From NCBI RefSeq assembly GCF_000004825.1, contig NW_008805103.1:371941-435940 (forward strand): 64,000 bases of DNA, given 5' to 3'. Below, one piece after another: positions 10,262 through 22,265 of this stretch. The position numbers were made by a program, and so were the translations under genes. The DNA is from Heterostelium album PN500 (Eukaryota; Evosea; Eumycetozoa; Acytosteliales; Acytosteliaceae). Each line of letters starts with the position of its first letter. The first letter of the stretch is position 1. The notes below the pieces were generated by a model that saw only the letters and a list, made by a program, of their open reading frames with translations, was not told where the DNA came from and did not search any database.

Positions 10262-12513
10262 TTAATTATTGTATTGATTTTCTCTTAATGACTTTGAGAT
10301 TTCATAAGAGTTACCGGTTGGGATGGTTGGATATGGGTAGGTTTGTAAATTCCAAACTTCCTCGACAGCTTCACAGTTGGTTTGGAATAGAGTAGAGTTG
10401 AATGGTTGGCTGGAAGTGAGTGAGTATTGGAGTTCTTTTACAAAGAGTGTCCATCTTGCCAGGTAAAAGTCTTCTGTAAGACCACCCCATAGTTTGTAGG
10501 CATAATCATGTACATCGGAGTAGGTTGGTCCCCAAAGAGTTATTTGATTACGTGCATTCATTTCATAGAGGTTTGTTGATTCATTGGCTGGTGTCAGTGC
10601 TCTTGCTCTCGCCGTCCAATGACCAACGAGCAGCATCTCCTGTGTCGAAGCAATGGTATATACATCTTGGATGATACTCAACAATGCCTCTGAATACTTG
10701 TTGAATTCCTCCAAACTATTATTTAGGAATGCAGAATTCAGCTGGAGTTCGTTTGTCATAAACAAGTTAATGAGTGCCTGAGTTGTAATCTCTGTGAGAT
10801 CGAATGAGAATGTCGAGGTATTGGTAATCGAGGTGTCGTTAATCGAGAGGAAAGGCAGACCATGCCTTGGAAATAACAGTTGGATCATAGTAGAGTGATG
10901 CTGTCAAGTTGAGTTGTGGTCTGACACTAATCAATATCACCTCGGCTCCATAGGTTACAATTGGACAATTGAATACGGTTCCAACCAATTCATACCAGGT
11001 GTCATGCAAGTACTTCGATATACTTGCCATATCTTCTGGTGACATATTGATCAACCCATTCTTTGAGATCTGGTGGTGTCGATCTCCATGCCATTTCACT
11101 CATCAAATCGTAGACAATGACATTCTGTTCGATTGCTTCCGGTGTTAATCCTGTTCCAACCATATTTGGAGACAATGATCTTGCTTCGATTGGATTTGTT
11201 GAGATGAATGGAATCTTTCCATACATACCTGAACGACCACCGAAATTGTGAAGCATACACCAAATCCAATTGTGACCATAGTAGTAATTAGTGGAATTCC
11301 ATGCTGGAATGACATCGGACCAGAGATCGAGAACTATCATCTTACCAATAGGAACACCCGATAGGAATGCTTCGGTTTGTGGTGGTAACCAAAACTCGGG
11401 ATCATCCACTAAGAACCAACCTTGTAACACCCAAATACCTTGTGGATCGGCAGCAATCAAATTATTAAACATTGATTGAGAACAGTTCTTTAGGTAGGTT
11501 AAATCGGATGATGGTGGTTCCAACTCATTGAATGGATCGAAATTATAGAAATGATCGGTTCCATACAATTGATTCTGAGTGATAACGAAAGCTTGGGCAA
11601 TCTTTGAGAAGAGAGGATCGTCTGGATTCAAATAGTAGGTACCACTGAATGTTCCCCAGCCACCGAGTTGAGTGATATTGGCTTTCGGGTAGTGTGTTTC
11701 TAGCGCCTCAGGAACATGACCAGCAAAACCAGGAAGAACAGCTTGCATTCCAAATTGTCTCATTCTGGTTAGGATTTGAATTTGGAGATCTCTTTGATCG
11801 GCCATCCAACCGAGTGTCAAATTTCCAGCCCATTCATTGACATTTCCCATTCTATTCCATGGGAGGAATGCAGGTCCAGTGAACCAAGCTTGAATCTCTG
11901 ATTCAGAGAGTCCAAGATTGGCAAAAACTTGATACCAAACATATTCTTGTCCAACAAAAGCAAGTGGAAGATTATATCCGTTTAGAGCCATCCAATCGAT
12001 TTCTCTTTCCCAACGAGGCCAATCCCACCAAACAGTACTATATCCAAATGTACAAACATTCATATAATATCTGTATTGCGAAAGCATATCGATACTGACG
12101 GGATTATTGACAACCGGTAAGTTTGAAGCAGTTAAATTACATTGATCACCAGTCCAAGTGAATGAACATTGTCCATAATATTTCAAATAGAAATTGATTC
12201 CACTTGCAAGATTAACTGGTGTATCTGCCTTGATTGTAATAGTTGTAGTTCTACCTGATGTATCACTAGAAACCTCGAAATACTGTTGACCAGTAGTTGT
12301 ATTGATCAACACCAAATTGAAATAAGGAATGAATTGTGGACCTAAAATTCTTGAAATCAATCCCTGCACAACTAAAATACCTGGATCTTCATTTACTTCA
12401 TCATCTATAATTCTAATGTCTGGTGATTTTTCAATAACTTTTATAACATTTAAAGAATTTACTAAATAAACAAATAATAATAATAGAAATAAAAATAATT
12501 TAAAACTTTTCAT
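10262..12513 (-). CDS. naglu: Alpha-N-acetylglucosaminidase, copy 1, frame interrupted twice
   Basis: A lysosomal GH89 enzyme that removes terminal GlcNAc from heparan-sulfate-type glycans. A signal peptide (MKSFKLFLFLLLLFVYLV..) is followed by the N-terminal beta domain and the catalytic barrel with WWDWPRWEREIDWMALNGYN, FNELEPPSSD (holding the expected catalytic Glu), LHNFGGRSGMYG and MVGTGLTPEAIEQN. Compared with copy 2 it has one extra base near 11005 (GTCATGC against GTCAGC) and one within 10851-10859. Together they put the C-terminal part in two other frames. Without them it would be 749 residues, close to human NAGLU (743). The C-terminal helical domain is otherwise well conserved, so these are either recent pseudogene lesions or sequence errors. 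It is the downstream member of a tandem pair. Confidence 0.85.
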
Positions 12514-12822
12514 TTTAATTAAATTGTTTTAAAAATATATAAATTTAAAATTTAATATGATTGATTTTATCTCCTATCTTTAACCATCATAATTTATTAA
12601 AACAAGTGGTATCGGAATTAAAAAAAATATATTAAAAATTAAATTTCAATTTAAATTTCTAAAAACAAAATCAAAAAAGAACAACACCCCTAATCCACAT
12701 CAATCAAAATGATACTTTCAAAAGTCACAACACACCCCATTTTTTAATTTGTTACAAATATCTTATTCTCAAAGGTGGTTTCACAAAAAATTCAATTAAT
12801 TTTTTGTTTATTATTTTATTGG
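12514..12822. promoter_or_regulatory. Spacer between the two NAGLU copies
   Basis: 309 A/T-rich bases that should hold the promoter of copy 1 (minus strand) and the 3' end of copy 2. No defined element was recognised. Confidence 0.4.
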
Positions 12823-15119
12823 TTAGTTGTTTTGAAAATAGATTGGCTCTTTTTTAAAGATATGTTTTGACACTTCATAGGAGTTGTGTGTGGGTTGTGT
12901 AGGATAATGGTAGGTTTGTAAATTCCAATTCTCTTCGATCGCTTCACAATTGGTTAGGAATTGATTGTAGTTGAATGATTGTTTGGTTATTAGCGATTGC
13001 TTTAGTTCTTTTACAAAGAGAGTCCATCTTGCCAAGTAAAAGTCTTCGGTGAGACCACCCCATAGTTTGTAGGCATAGTCGTGATCGAATGAATCGGGTG
13101 GACCCCAGAGCGTGATTTGATTACGTGCATTCATTTCGTAGAGTTCGGTGGTTTCGTTGGCTGGTGTCAGTGCTCTTGCTCTCGCCGTCCAATTGCCAAC
13201 GAGTAGCATCTCCTGTGTCGAAACAATGGTATTTATATCTTGGATGATACTCAACAATGCATCCGATAACAAACTAAACTCTTCATAGCTATCATTTAGG
13301 AATGCAGCATTCATTTGTAGCTCAGTGGTCATAAACAAGTTACTGAGTGCTTGAGTTGTAATCTCTGTGAGATCGAATGAGAATGTTGAAGTATTTACAA
13401 CATGTAGATCGTCTATTGAAAGGAAAGCGGACCATGCCTTGGAAATAACTATTGGATCATAGTAGAGCGATGTTGTGAAGTTTAATTGTGGTCTGACGCT
13501 AACTAGTATAGTTACAGGTCCTTTGGTTACAATCGAACAGTTGAAAACGGTTCCAACCAATTCATACCAGGTGTCAGCAAGTACTTCGATATACTTGCCA
13601 TATCTTCTGGTGACATATTGATCCACCCATTCTTTGAGATCTGGTGGTGTCGATCTCCATGCCATTTCACTCATCAAATCATAGACAATGACATTCTGCT
13701 CGATTGCTTCTGGTGTTAAACCTGTTCCAACCATATTTGGAGACAATGATCTTGCTTCGATTGGATTTGTTGAGATGAATGGAATCTTTCCATACATACC
13801 TGAACGACCACCAAAGTTGTGAAGCATACACCAAATCCAATTGTGACCATAGAAATAGTTGGTTATTTTCCATCCGGCATCTACATCTGCCCAGAGATCT
13901 AGAACTATCATCTTACCAATGGGAACACCCGATAGGAATGCTTCAATTTGTGGAGGTTGCCAAAACTCTGTATCATATACAAACAGCCAACCTTGTAACA
14001 CCCAAATACCTTGTGGATCAACAGCAATCAAATTATTAAACATTGATTGTGAACAGTTCTTTAGATAAGCTGGATCGGATGATGGTGGTTCCAACTCATT
14101 GAATGGATCGAAATTATAGAAATGATCGGTTCCATATAGATCTTGTTGAATGGACATGAAAGTATTTGGTGATTGGTGTATATAAACTGTCATCTGGATT
14201 TAAATAGTAGGTACCAGGGAATACATTCCAACTTGAAAGTTGAGTGATATTTGCATTTGGATAATGTGATTTCAGCGCTTCAGGAACATGTCCAGCAAAA
14301 CCAGGAAGAACAGCTTGCATTCCAAATTGTCTCATTCTGGTTAGGATTTGAATTTGGAGATCTCTCTGATCAACCATCCAACCGAGTGTCAAATTTCCAG
14401 CCCATTCATTGACATTTCCCATTCTATTCCATGGGAGGAATGCAGGTCCAGTGAACCAAGCTTGAATCTCTGATTCAGAGAGTCCAAGATTGGCGAAAAC
14501 TTGATACCAAATATATTCTCTGTCCAACAAAAGCAAGTGGAAGATTATATCCGTTTAGAGCCATCCAATCGATTTCTCTTTCCCAACGAGGCCAATCCCA
14601 CCAAACAGTACTATATCCAAATGTACAAACATTCATATAATACCTGTATTGTGATAATATTTCGATATTGACGGGATTATTGACCACCGGTAAGTTTGAA
14701 GCAGTTAAATTACATTGATCACCAGTCCAAGTGAATGAACATTGTCCATAATATTTCAAATAATAATTTATTCCACTTGCAAGATTAACTGGTGTATCTG
14801 CACTAATATTTATTATTACATTATTGCTATTTGTTGTACTATAACTACTTGTTATTTCGAAATACTGTGAACCATTTGTTGAATTCTTTAAATTTAGATT
14901 GAAATAAGGAATGAATTGTGATCCCAAAATTCTGGAAATCAATCCTTGCACAACTAAAATACCTGGATCTTCTTGAAATCTATTATTTTCTATATCATTT
15001 TTTTCAATTTTAATATCAATGATATTGGTGTTTATATTTTTAATGGAGATTGATTCCACTATTGAATAAAAAAAAATAAAAACTATACAAATAGAAACTA
15101 ATTTATTATTACACTTCAT
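12823..15119 (-). CDS. naglu: Alpha-N-acetylglucosaminidase, copy 2, frame interrupted twice
   Basis: Tandem paralogue of the gene at 10262-12513 with long near-identical stretches. I chose the ATG at 15117-15119 because it opens a signal peptide (MKCNNKLVSICIVFIFFYSI) like copy 1; an upstream in-frame ATG at 15188 would only add a Lys/Asn-rich leader. All catalytic-barrel motifs named for copy 1 are present. The frame shifts near 14517-14521 (TTCTCTGTCC against TTCTTGTCC in copy 1) and again by one net base within 14130-14195, where the two copies also diverge in sequence. Without these the product would be 764 residues. An Asn-rich insertion follows the signal peptide. Both tandem copies being disrupted, at different places, is unusual. 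Confidence 0.83.
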
Positions 15120-17169
15120 GATGAAATTCGTTAATATTAAATTATTTAATTTATTTGATTGATTAGGTTTAATTTTATTTATTTTCAAAAATTGATTTTA
15201 TTCACACAAAACCAAAAATAACCACCACTCATTAAAAAAAATGTGAAGTTACAAAAAGAAGTTCATTTAATCAAAAATCATTCAGTTCATTCATTCAAGT
15301 GAATTAAATAACCATCATTATTTTTTGTAAAAACCTTAGTATAAATTGAAAATAATATTATAATCTTAAGTAGACTTTAGATTAAAATATTATCTTAGAT
15401 TTTATTCTTTATACACATCTATTGGGATAATTTAATATTAGATCCAATTTATTTTATTTTTATTTTTTTAAAATAATTTAAATAGAATCTAATTATAGGT
15501 ACTTATTATTTATCTATACTTTTCACCAAATAAAAACTAAAAGTTGAATAGTATTTGGAGTATAGTTCTGGAGTGACAAATTACTAAAAATCCTAATACA
15601 AGTATATAAAGAATAATGGTGCAGGTTCTAACCTTTTACAATCAAAATAGTTGTTCCATTTTTCAATAAAATCTTATTAAACTTTTTTATATCTTAAATA
15701 AAAAAGCTTAGTATTATCCAATCAATGAAAATACCTGAGCTTTCTATTAACTAAAGAATCTTTGTGAAATCTTGATTTCTCACTTGACTACCATATTAAA
15801 AATAAAAATAAAAAGTATATTTAATTATTAAATTTTATTTATTTTTTTTGTTTTGTTTTAAAAGAATTAATTTAAAGGTTGCACAAATTTGATCAACCTA
15901 TTATTATAATAAAATTGGTAATAGTTATTAATAGATCAAAAAGAAAAGATAGATTTTTCAATCGGTATTTTAATCAAATCTGTAAATGAACTGTATTATT
16001 GATTCCAATTGATTTGAACACTCCATTGTGAAAATCTCTTAGAAAAAATGTTTGTAAATCAATCGATAAATTAAAAATATTAGATAGAATCAGTGTCAAA
16101 CAACACACCCTAAATTAGGTAAAAAATCAAAAAAGTTTACAGATTGATTTAAAAATTATAGAATGTTTGAAAATTAAATTCACTTTAAAGTCAAACAAAA
16201 GTAATCAAAACAACAGATAGACAGATAGATCATAGTTTGTTTGTTGTTTTTTTATTTCTTTAGACAGAAACACTCTATGGAGTCTCTATAACAATAAACC
16301 CTATCAATCAATCAATCAATTACAACAAACTCTTGTCATCATCCAAAAGGTGTAAAAAGTTGTTTTAAATAAAAATAAAAACACAAAAAAAAAAAAGGTG
16401 TGAGTGGTGAGGAGTGATAAGATTGAAAGAGTATTGAACAAGTAACACTTAAGTGAGTGTGTTGTGTGTGTTTTGTTTTATTTTATTTTATTTTTTTTTG
16501 CTTGTTCAAATCACTCTATTTTAGTGTGATATTATCTAATATGTGTTAAAATGGGTGATTTTTCAATAAACTATTTGGGGGTTTGATGATAACAATACAT
16601 ATAGGTATTTAATTTGATTTGCATGAAGAAGTTAACAATAAAATAATGCTTAATTTATTTTTGTTTAGATAGATGAGTGTGATTTGCTTTTTTTTGATAC
16701 AAGTTGTTTGGGTTTTTTTTTTGATGTTACCTCTACATATGATGTTATTAATTATTGAATGATTTGCACAGGTGATTGAATTGACTCTCACCATTTCAAT
16801 AAATTGAGAATATTGGATTTGAAATATGGAGAATCAAAAAACAAGAGTAGCAACAAGAGCTTATACATGATATGTAGGGTGGAGAGGGTATTGTTTTGAT
16901 ACATTCAAGTATTGAGCTGTTTTTTTTTTGTTTTTAATTAATTATTTGGGAGGAGAGAATATTGTTATGTTTTTTCTTTGTAGTTGTTTTTTGGGTTGAT
17001 TTTTATTCAAGTTGATTAGCAAATATTTATTTATATATTTCAGAGATAAACATAAATTAAATTATAGTTATAATTTAAAATTAAAAATACTAGTTTGGAA
17101 ATAAAGAGAGAAAAAAGAGTCTGATTTTGAAAATAATAATAATCTTAAGTAAAAGTCAAACAAATTCTC
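15120..17169. promoter_or_regulatory. 2 kb divergent intergenic region (NAGLU copy 2 / RapGAP)
   Basis: Mostly A/T-rich sequence upstream of two head-to-head genes. A GT-rich stretch at about 16397-16475 (GGTGTGAGTGGTGAGGAGTG and GTGAGTGTGTTGTGTGTG) resembles the GT-rich G-box type elements bound by GBF in Dictyostelium. A CAATCAATCAAT run lies at about 16304-16320. The small minus-strand open frame at 16609-16794 has no coding character. No gene seen. Confidence 0.45.
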
Positions 17170-18651
17170 ATGTTTAGTTATTGTGAAGGATTTAAAGTGG
17201 AAGGAAACACCGATGCCAACCCACTTTGGCAATCCACAAAAATGCCAGAGGAATGTGCTCCTCGTGTTTCCAACCAACCTTCTCTATACAGACAACACTT
17301 CTATGGCAAACCACACAGCACTTATGTTAGCTACTACTCACCGATAGGTCCATTGGCCATCACCATCACCTTGGACAATGACAATAACTACAAATGTTTG
17401 GTATACACTGAGAAAGGTTATGAATTAATACAAGTACCAAGATGGAGTGTCTATAGAAATTGTTGGAGATTCATTTTCTGCCGTAAACCGACATCCTACC
17501 ATATCATGTGGCATGTGAAACCCGAATTAAAAGATATTAAAATTCCAAAACTGAAAATCAGTAAATTGGAAGATGAACTTTTGAGAATCTACGAACCAGA
17601 GTTCTCAAAAGTAATGAAAGTAGGTATATTATATTGCAGAGAAGGTCAAAAAGATGAAGCTGAAATGTTATTCAATGGTATGGAAAATAAATATTTTGTT
17701 TGTTCAATAGAGATTATTAATTATTTAATTTCCAAACTCTAGTGGCAAATAACACAAGTAGAGAATATGATGAGTTTTTAAATTGGATTGGTGATAGAGT
17801 AGAATTGAAAGGATTTCAAGGATATAATGGTGGATTAGATATTGTCCGTAAGATATCTTTTAATAATTATTTTGTTGTATTTAATAAAATTATTTATTAA
17901 TATTATTGTTTTGTTTTTTTTTTTAGATGGAAACTCTGGAACACATTCGATTTATGGAAAACACAATGATGTAGAAATAATGTTCCATGTATCTACAATG
18001 TTACCATTCTATCCAAACGATCCAAAACAAATTGAAAGAAAAAAGCATCTTGGTAATGATAGAATTATGATTGTATTTAACGATGGACCACAAAGCTATC
18101 AACCAAATACAATGAAATCAAAACAAACTCGTATGTTTTATTTAATTAATCTAATATTAGTTGGTTTTACTTATGTGTTCTATTATATATATTAGAAACT
18201 GTTATTTTGGTTCAACCAATAAGAAACGATTCTTCTTCGGCATCGATTTCAATCGCCAAACCAGCATCACCAAATAATAACAATTCACTGTTGATGGAGG
18301 AAAAGAATGGATTGGATAATATTGAAGATGTAAATAGACAGCAATCTTCAGGTTCAACCAATCAATACATAGTATCGATAGCATCCAAAGAGGAAGTTCC
18401 TGACTTTGATCCTCCACTTCCAAATCCTCCTATTTTCAACAGAGATGCAAGATTCAAACAATTCCTCTATGATAAATGTAATTATTATTATTATATCTAC
18501 TCTTTTAAAACTATATTAATTAATCTACATTGAAATAGTGATAAATGGATCTAGTTCACTAAGACAAGCACCAGTTTTCCAAACGAAAACACAGAGAGAA
18601 AAAAACTTTGTATTTTTGAATTTCGTTAATAAACATACTAATCAAAAATAA
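17170..18651 (+). CDS. RapGAP-domain GTPase-activating protein, five exons
   Basis: Exons 17170-17677, 17743-17847, 17927-18130, 18196-18477 and 18539-18651 join in phase to 403 residues. The Rap/Ran-GAP core is recognisable: FLNWIGDRVELKGFQGYNGG, then DIVHGNSGTHSIYG, VEIMFHVSTMLPFYPND, and RKKHLGNDRIMIVFND. The Asn in GND is the expected catalytic 'asparagine thumb'. The domain ends with VPDFDPPLPNPPIF and FLYDKLING. The N-terminal 150 residues carry a FRKPTSYH/WHVKPEL region I cannot name. It should inactivate Rap-type small GTPases controlling adhesion and cytoskeleton. A Ser/Asn-rich insertion interrupts the C-terminal half. An additional upstream exon cannot be excluded. Confidence 0.87.
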
Positions 18652-18974
18652 GACAAACAAACAAAACAATATGAAAAGTAAGAAAGATCTGTTAACTATT
18701 TTACCAACCAAAGAAACAAAATAACCTGTAATATTAATCAAACCTTCCAGTAAAAAGAAAAAAACAAAAAAAAAAAAAACAACAATAACATATAATAACA
18801 TTATACTGCTGCTATTCACAACTATTCACAAACTTGACTATCATTATTATAAATATTATGTGATTACTATTATTATTATTCAATAAAACTTTTAATTTTA
18901 TTATTATTATTATTAATTCTATACATTATTATTATTCTTTTTTATTATTCTTTACTTTATTATTATTTACTTTA
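18652..18974. other. Convergent intergenic region
   Basis: 323 bases between the convergent RapGAP and Mog1 genes, with (ATT/TTA)-rich repeats near 18860-18970. Probably 3' untranslated sequence of both; no other feature seen. Confidence 0.5.
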
Positions 18975-19658
18975 TTATTGATGTTGGAATAATGAATAAT
19001 CTTTGATATGAAGTGTTTTCAAAAGTTCAACGAAAATATTCTCTACTTCTTGTGGGTTGAATGATGGAACTGTTCCACCTACTGCTTTAACACTGCTGCT
19101 TTCACTTGACAATGTAAGAGGTGCATTCAATGTTATCAATAAATCTGTTTTTGATCTATTTAATCTAACTATTGCCATATAAACATTTAACTATAATAAT
19201 TTTGAATTTGAAATAGATAAACAAATAATTAAATAATTAAATAATTAGTTTAAAATGAATATTTAAAAAAAAAAACAAAGATATTTTACAGTATTCTCTG
19301 CGGTTTCATTAAATTTCGACATCATTTGCTTTCCGAGTAAAATAAACTTTGGAACTTCGTCTTCAAAGTGTGGCATGTCGGTCTTTGTCAGTGCTCTGTG
19401 GTTTAGGATTGTACGTTTGTCTGCTGCGACATCTGCTTCGTCTGCAACGACATTAAAGTGGAATGCTGCACTCTCGTGGTCAGCGACGTGGTCTTGTCTC
19501 TCTAGCAGCTCTATAATGATCGACTGATCGGTTCTATCATCTACGAAACACTCTTGATGATCGGGAATGACACGGAACGCTGTAATATCTATGAATCTCG
19601 ATGGAATAGATATCTCGATAGCACCACCATATAATTGTCTAACTTTAAAATCTGACAT
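18975..19658 (-). CDS. mog1: Mog1 / Ran guanine-nucleotide release factor
   Basis: Minus-strand exons 19290-19658 and 18975-19190 join in phase to 194 residues. The N-terminus RQLYGGAIEISIPSRFIDI, the following VPDHQECFVDD-type segment (here IPDHQECFVDD) and the later MAIVRLNRSKTDLLITLNAP are characteristic of Mog1, the small PsbP-like protein that binds Ran and promotes nucleotide release during nuclear transport. Length matches the family (about 185-220). The intron is 99 bases with a GTAAAA donor. The C-terminus (LHIKDYSLF) forms the usual last helix. A single intact copy, tandem with the small membrane-protein gene upstream. Confidence 0.88.
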
Positions 19659-19978
19659 ATTGTTTTGTTTCTTTTATTTATTTATTTATTTATTTATTTA
19701 TATAAAATAATGTATTATTACTAAATATTAATGATGTTATGATTGGTTTGGTTGGTTTGTTTATTTGTAATGAAATGGTTTGATGATTTATACTTCAAGT
19801 TGAAGTTGTTTATAGATATATATCTTCGTTTTTTTTTGACCACCTCATTTTTTTGTTTTTGGACGTGGCTCTTACTCAGAACACACAAGCAAAAGTTTTC
19901 ATTTTTTTTTTTTACCAAATTTGTAAAAATAAATTTAATTAAATATATGACCGACCCTTTGCCATACTTTGCTCGCTT
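19659..19978. promoter_or_regulatory. Mog1 upstream region
   Basis: 320 bases between two minus-strand genes, including a TTTA repeat at 19671-19701. The open frames in this stretch are low-complexity only. It is the likely Mog1 promoter and the 3' flank of the next gene. Confidence 0.4.
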
Positions 19979-20369
19979 TTAAATTTCCTTTTCTTTATTG
20001 TTGCTGCTCGACATTTTCATTGCTTTCATCTGCGTTCTCTTCATATTCATCTTCTTCTGCTCCAACTTTCTTTTATAAATGGTATATAGGACAATAAATA
20101 AAGAAAACATTACTATGAGGATTATTAAATATAATAAGTCAAAGCTCTTGACTTCTTTATCATCAGTCAAGTGAGATTCTAGTGATTTATCACTATTTTT
20201 ACCTCTATATATAGTTTACAATCAAGACTGAAGTTAAAATAATGCGGCAGTTATAGTATTTAACAAATAGTAATTACCTATCATTAATGTGTGTAGCATT
20301 ACTCAATAAAACTACAGTAGAACTAGTAATATTTATATTAAAATTACTGTTACTAATGTTATTTATCAT
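19979..20369 (-). CDS. Small single-pass membrane protein, two exons
   Basis: Minus-strand exons 20278-20369 and 19979-20204 join across a 73-base intron (GTAATTAC..TATATAG) in phase to 105 residues. The N-terminal half is Asn/Ser-rich with several potential N-glycosylation sites (NIT, NAT). A single hydrophobic helix follows (LLYLIILIVMFSLFIVLYTI), then a strongly basic tail (KRKLEQKKMNMKRTQMKAMK). There is no cleavable signal peptide, so an Nout/Cin topology is predicted from the positive-inside rule. The family is unknown to me. The longest uninterrupted open frame shows only the C-terminal 63 residues, so exon 1 is inferred from splice signals. Confidence 0.6.
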
Positions 20370-20460
20370 TTTTAATAAAAAAGAATTAAAATTCGAAAAG
20401 TTATTTATTATCTGTTCAAATTATTTGTAATGTGAACAAAGTAACGTTCAAAATGAAATG

Positions 20461-20482
20461 AAAGGTGCGACGTCGCACCTTT
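20461..20482. repeat. Perfect 22-base GC-rich palindrome
   Basis: AAAGGTGCGAC followed directly by its reverse complement, with no spacer. The core GGTGCGACGTCGCACC is strikingly GC-rich in DNA that is otherwise about four fifths A/T. It lies between the start of the small membrane-protein gene and the end of the next minus-strand gene, so it could be a dimeric protein-binding site or a cruciform. Confidence 0.8.
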
Positions 20483-20665
20483 TATCAGTTTCGAAAATTT
20501 TTTTTTCAAATTCTACACCCATACCAAGATAGGTCATATATATTTTTTTGTTTATAAATAAAAGATTTAAAAGACAATAGGTCTTTTATGTGAATTTATT
20601 ATATTATTTTCATTTTTAAGGACTATTTACAAATTAATTAAATGTGAGTATTTGAACATGATTGT

Positions 20666-20898
20666 TTACCAAACTGCCCAAAATGGTCTGTTTGATAATG
20701 TTTTAGTAATTTGATTCTCTGTTTGTTGAATCAATCCATTACTATTGTAGTTTGACATTGTAATATTGTTGGTATTGAAATGGGAAGTATTTCTTGAGAA
20801 AAAGTTAATGTTCTTTAAATTATCTATTTAAAAATGAATATTAATAAAAAATTCTTTGATTTTTTAATCTTTATAAAAGTATACTTACTGATTAACAT
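20666..20898 (-). CDS. Small 55-residue protein ending NRPFWAVW, two exons
   Basis: Exon 1 is only 10 bases (20889-20898, ATG plus two codons and one base). A 65-base intron (GTAAGTAT..AAATAG) leads to exon 2 at 20666-20823. The joined product is 55 residues, starts MLINNLKNINFFSRN, is Asn/Ser-rich, and ends TLSNRPFWAVW before TAA. Both splice sites are canonical and the phase fits, which supports a real gene that is too short to show as an uninterrupted ATG frame. It resembles the small Asn/Ser-rich developmental proteins of dictyostelids in style, but I do not recognise the family. A GT-rich element upstream (21167-21200) may regulate it. Confidence 0.6.
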
Positions 20899-21786
20899 TT
20901 TAAAAAAACTTCAAAATTAATAATTAATTAAAATAAATAAATAAAATATATTTTACTAAGTTACTTTTAAAGTATGTTTTAAGAATTGATTTTGTTTTGT
21001 TTTGATTTGATGATTTTAAAAAAAGAGATTGATTTATGTATTTATAGGTTTTCGAATACAGATTAATTTGATAGGTAGTTTTAACTTTTTATGGAATATC
21101 CTGGGTTGGTGTTATATATCATTGAATTTCAATTCACCCAAAACTAATGATGATATAAAAGAAAGTGGGTTGTGGTGGTAGTGTGTGAGGTGTTATATTG
21201 ATGACAGCAAGTGTTGATGTCTAGACAATTATTCTTTCTAAGCATCTATATATATATTCACCTATGCATTCTATTCTATCAATCATGAATGAATTCAAGA
21301 ATGATGATATCATGATTAGATTGTACACAAAAATGAATGATCGTCAGTACCAAATTCTTTAAATTTAACACCACTATCTACAATTTCAAATCAGTTAACA
21401 TATAATATCATCATTATTTATTTAAATAAATGTAAACAATTCAATGACATCATTCTCTTTTTCCTAATTATATATCACATGTGATAAATTAACTTATTAA
21501 AAAAAAAAAAAAAATAAACATGAATTATAAAATATTTTAATATTATAGATTTCTATTATTACAGAATTTGAAAATGCTATATATATATGACATTATACAT
21601 ATAACATTATTGGTGTGTTGTTGATGATGAATTGTTGTATTGGGGTTGTTTTGGTGAATAAATAGATTGGTGGCAGAATGATATTATTATTATTCTTATC
21701 TTTGTCGCTTTGATTTGTTTTTGATTTGCTTGTTTTTCTTCTCTTTTCTTTGCTTTGTTTTCGCTCTGTTTGTTGATGAAATTTCC
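20899..21786. promoter_or_regulatory. Intergenic region with a GT-rich element
   Basis: Upstream region of the 55-residue gene and 3' flank of the EF-hand gene. At about 21167-21200 the + strand reads GTGGGTTGTGGTGGTAGTGT, matching the GT-rich style of GBF-bound developmental elements. A and T runs elsewhere; no gene seen. Confidence 0.4.
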
Positions 21787-22265
21787 TTATTGTAATTTAG
21801 AAAGGATTAATTTTGTTGCGTCGTTTGCACTGATGTATCCATCGTTATCTGTATCGCACTCTCTGCATAGATCGCTTGCTTCCTGTGCATTCATGATATC
21901 GCCCATTGACATGAGGATCTGCTTCAAGTAGTCGGTAGAGATGAATCCATTGCCCTCTTGATCGAAACAGTTGAATGCACGTCTAAGTTCATCCTCTGGA
22001 TCTGTAATCTGTAGCTTCTTGACGACGACACCGAGGAATCCGTTCATATCCAAACCAGAGGCAACATCGTTCTCTTGGATATTGACACCAATAGACTTCA
22101 AAGCCATAACGGCTTCCTTTGAATTCAATCTACCATCGTTATCTTTATCAAACTGTTGAAAGCAAGTATTGAACTCCTGACGTTGATCATCTGTTAAATT
22201 TTCCTGTACAAGTTTAATTAGTATTTTATTTATCAAAACAAAATGATAAATGAATGATTTACCAT
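21787..22265 (-). CDS. Calmodulin-like EF-hand protein with an ATG-only first exon
   Basis: Exon 1 is just the ATG (22263-22265). A 59-base intron (GTAAATC..TGTACAG) separates it from exon 2 at 21787-22203, giving 139 residues starting MENLTDDQRQEF. EF-hand 1 (DKDNDGRLNSKE) is canonical. Hand 2 is degenerate. Hand 3 (DQEGNGFISTDY) lacks the final Glu. Hand 4 (DTDNDGYISAND) has Asp at position 12. The length and layout fit calmodulin-like or myosin light-chain-like proteins, so it may act as a Ca2+ sensor or as a light chain. Divergent from the glutathione S-transferase gene. Confidence 0.82.

Noticed and set aside
10851-11005. Treating the NAGLU copy 1 frame changes as short introns
   Set aside because: No GT..AG pair brackets them, and copy 2 aligns base for base with only single-base differences.
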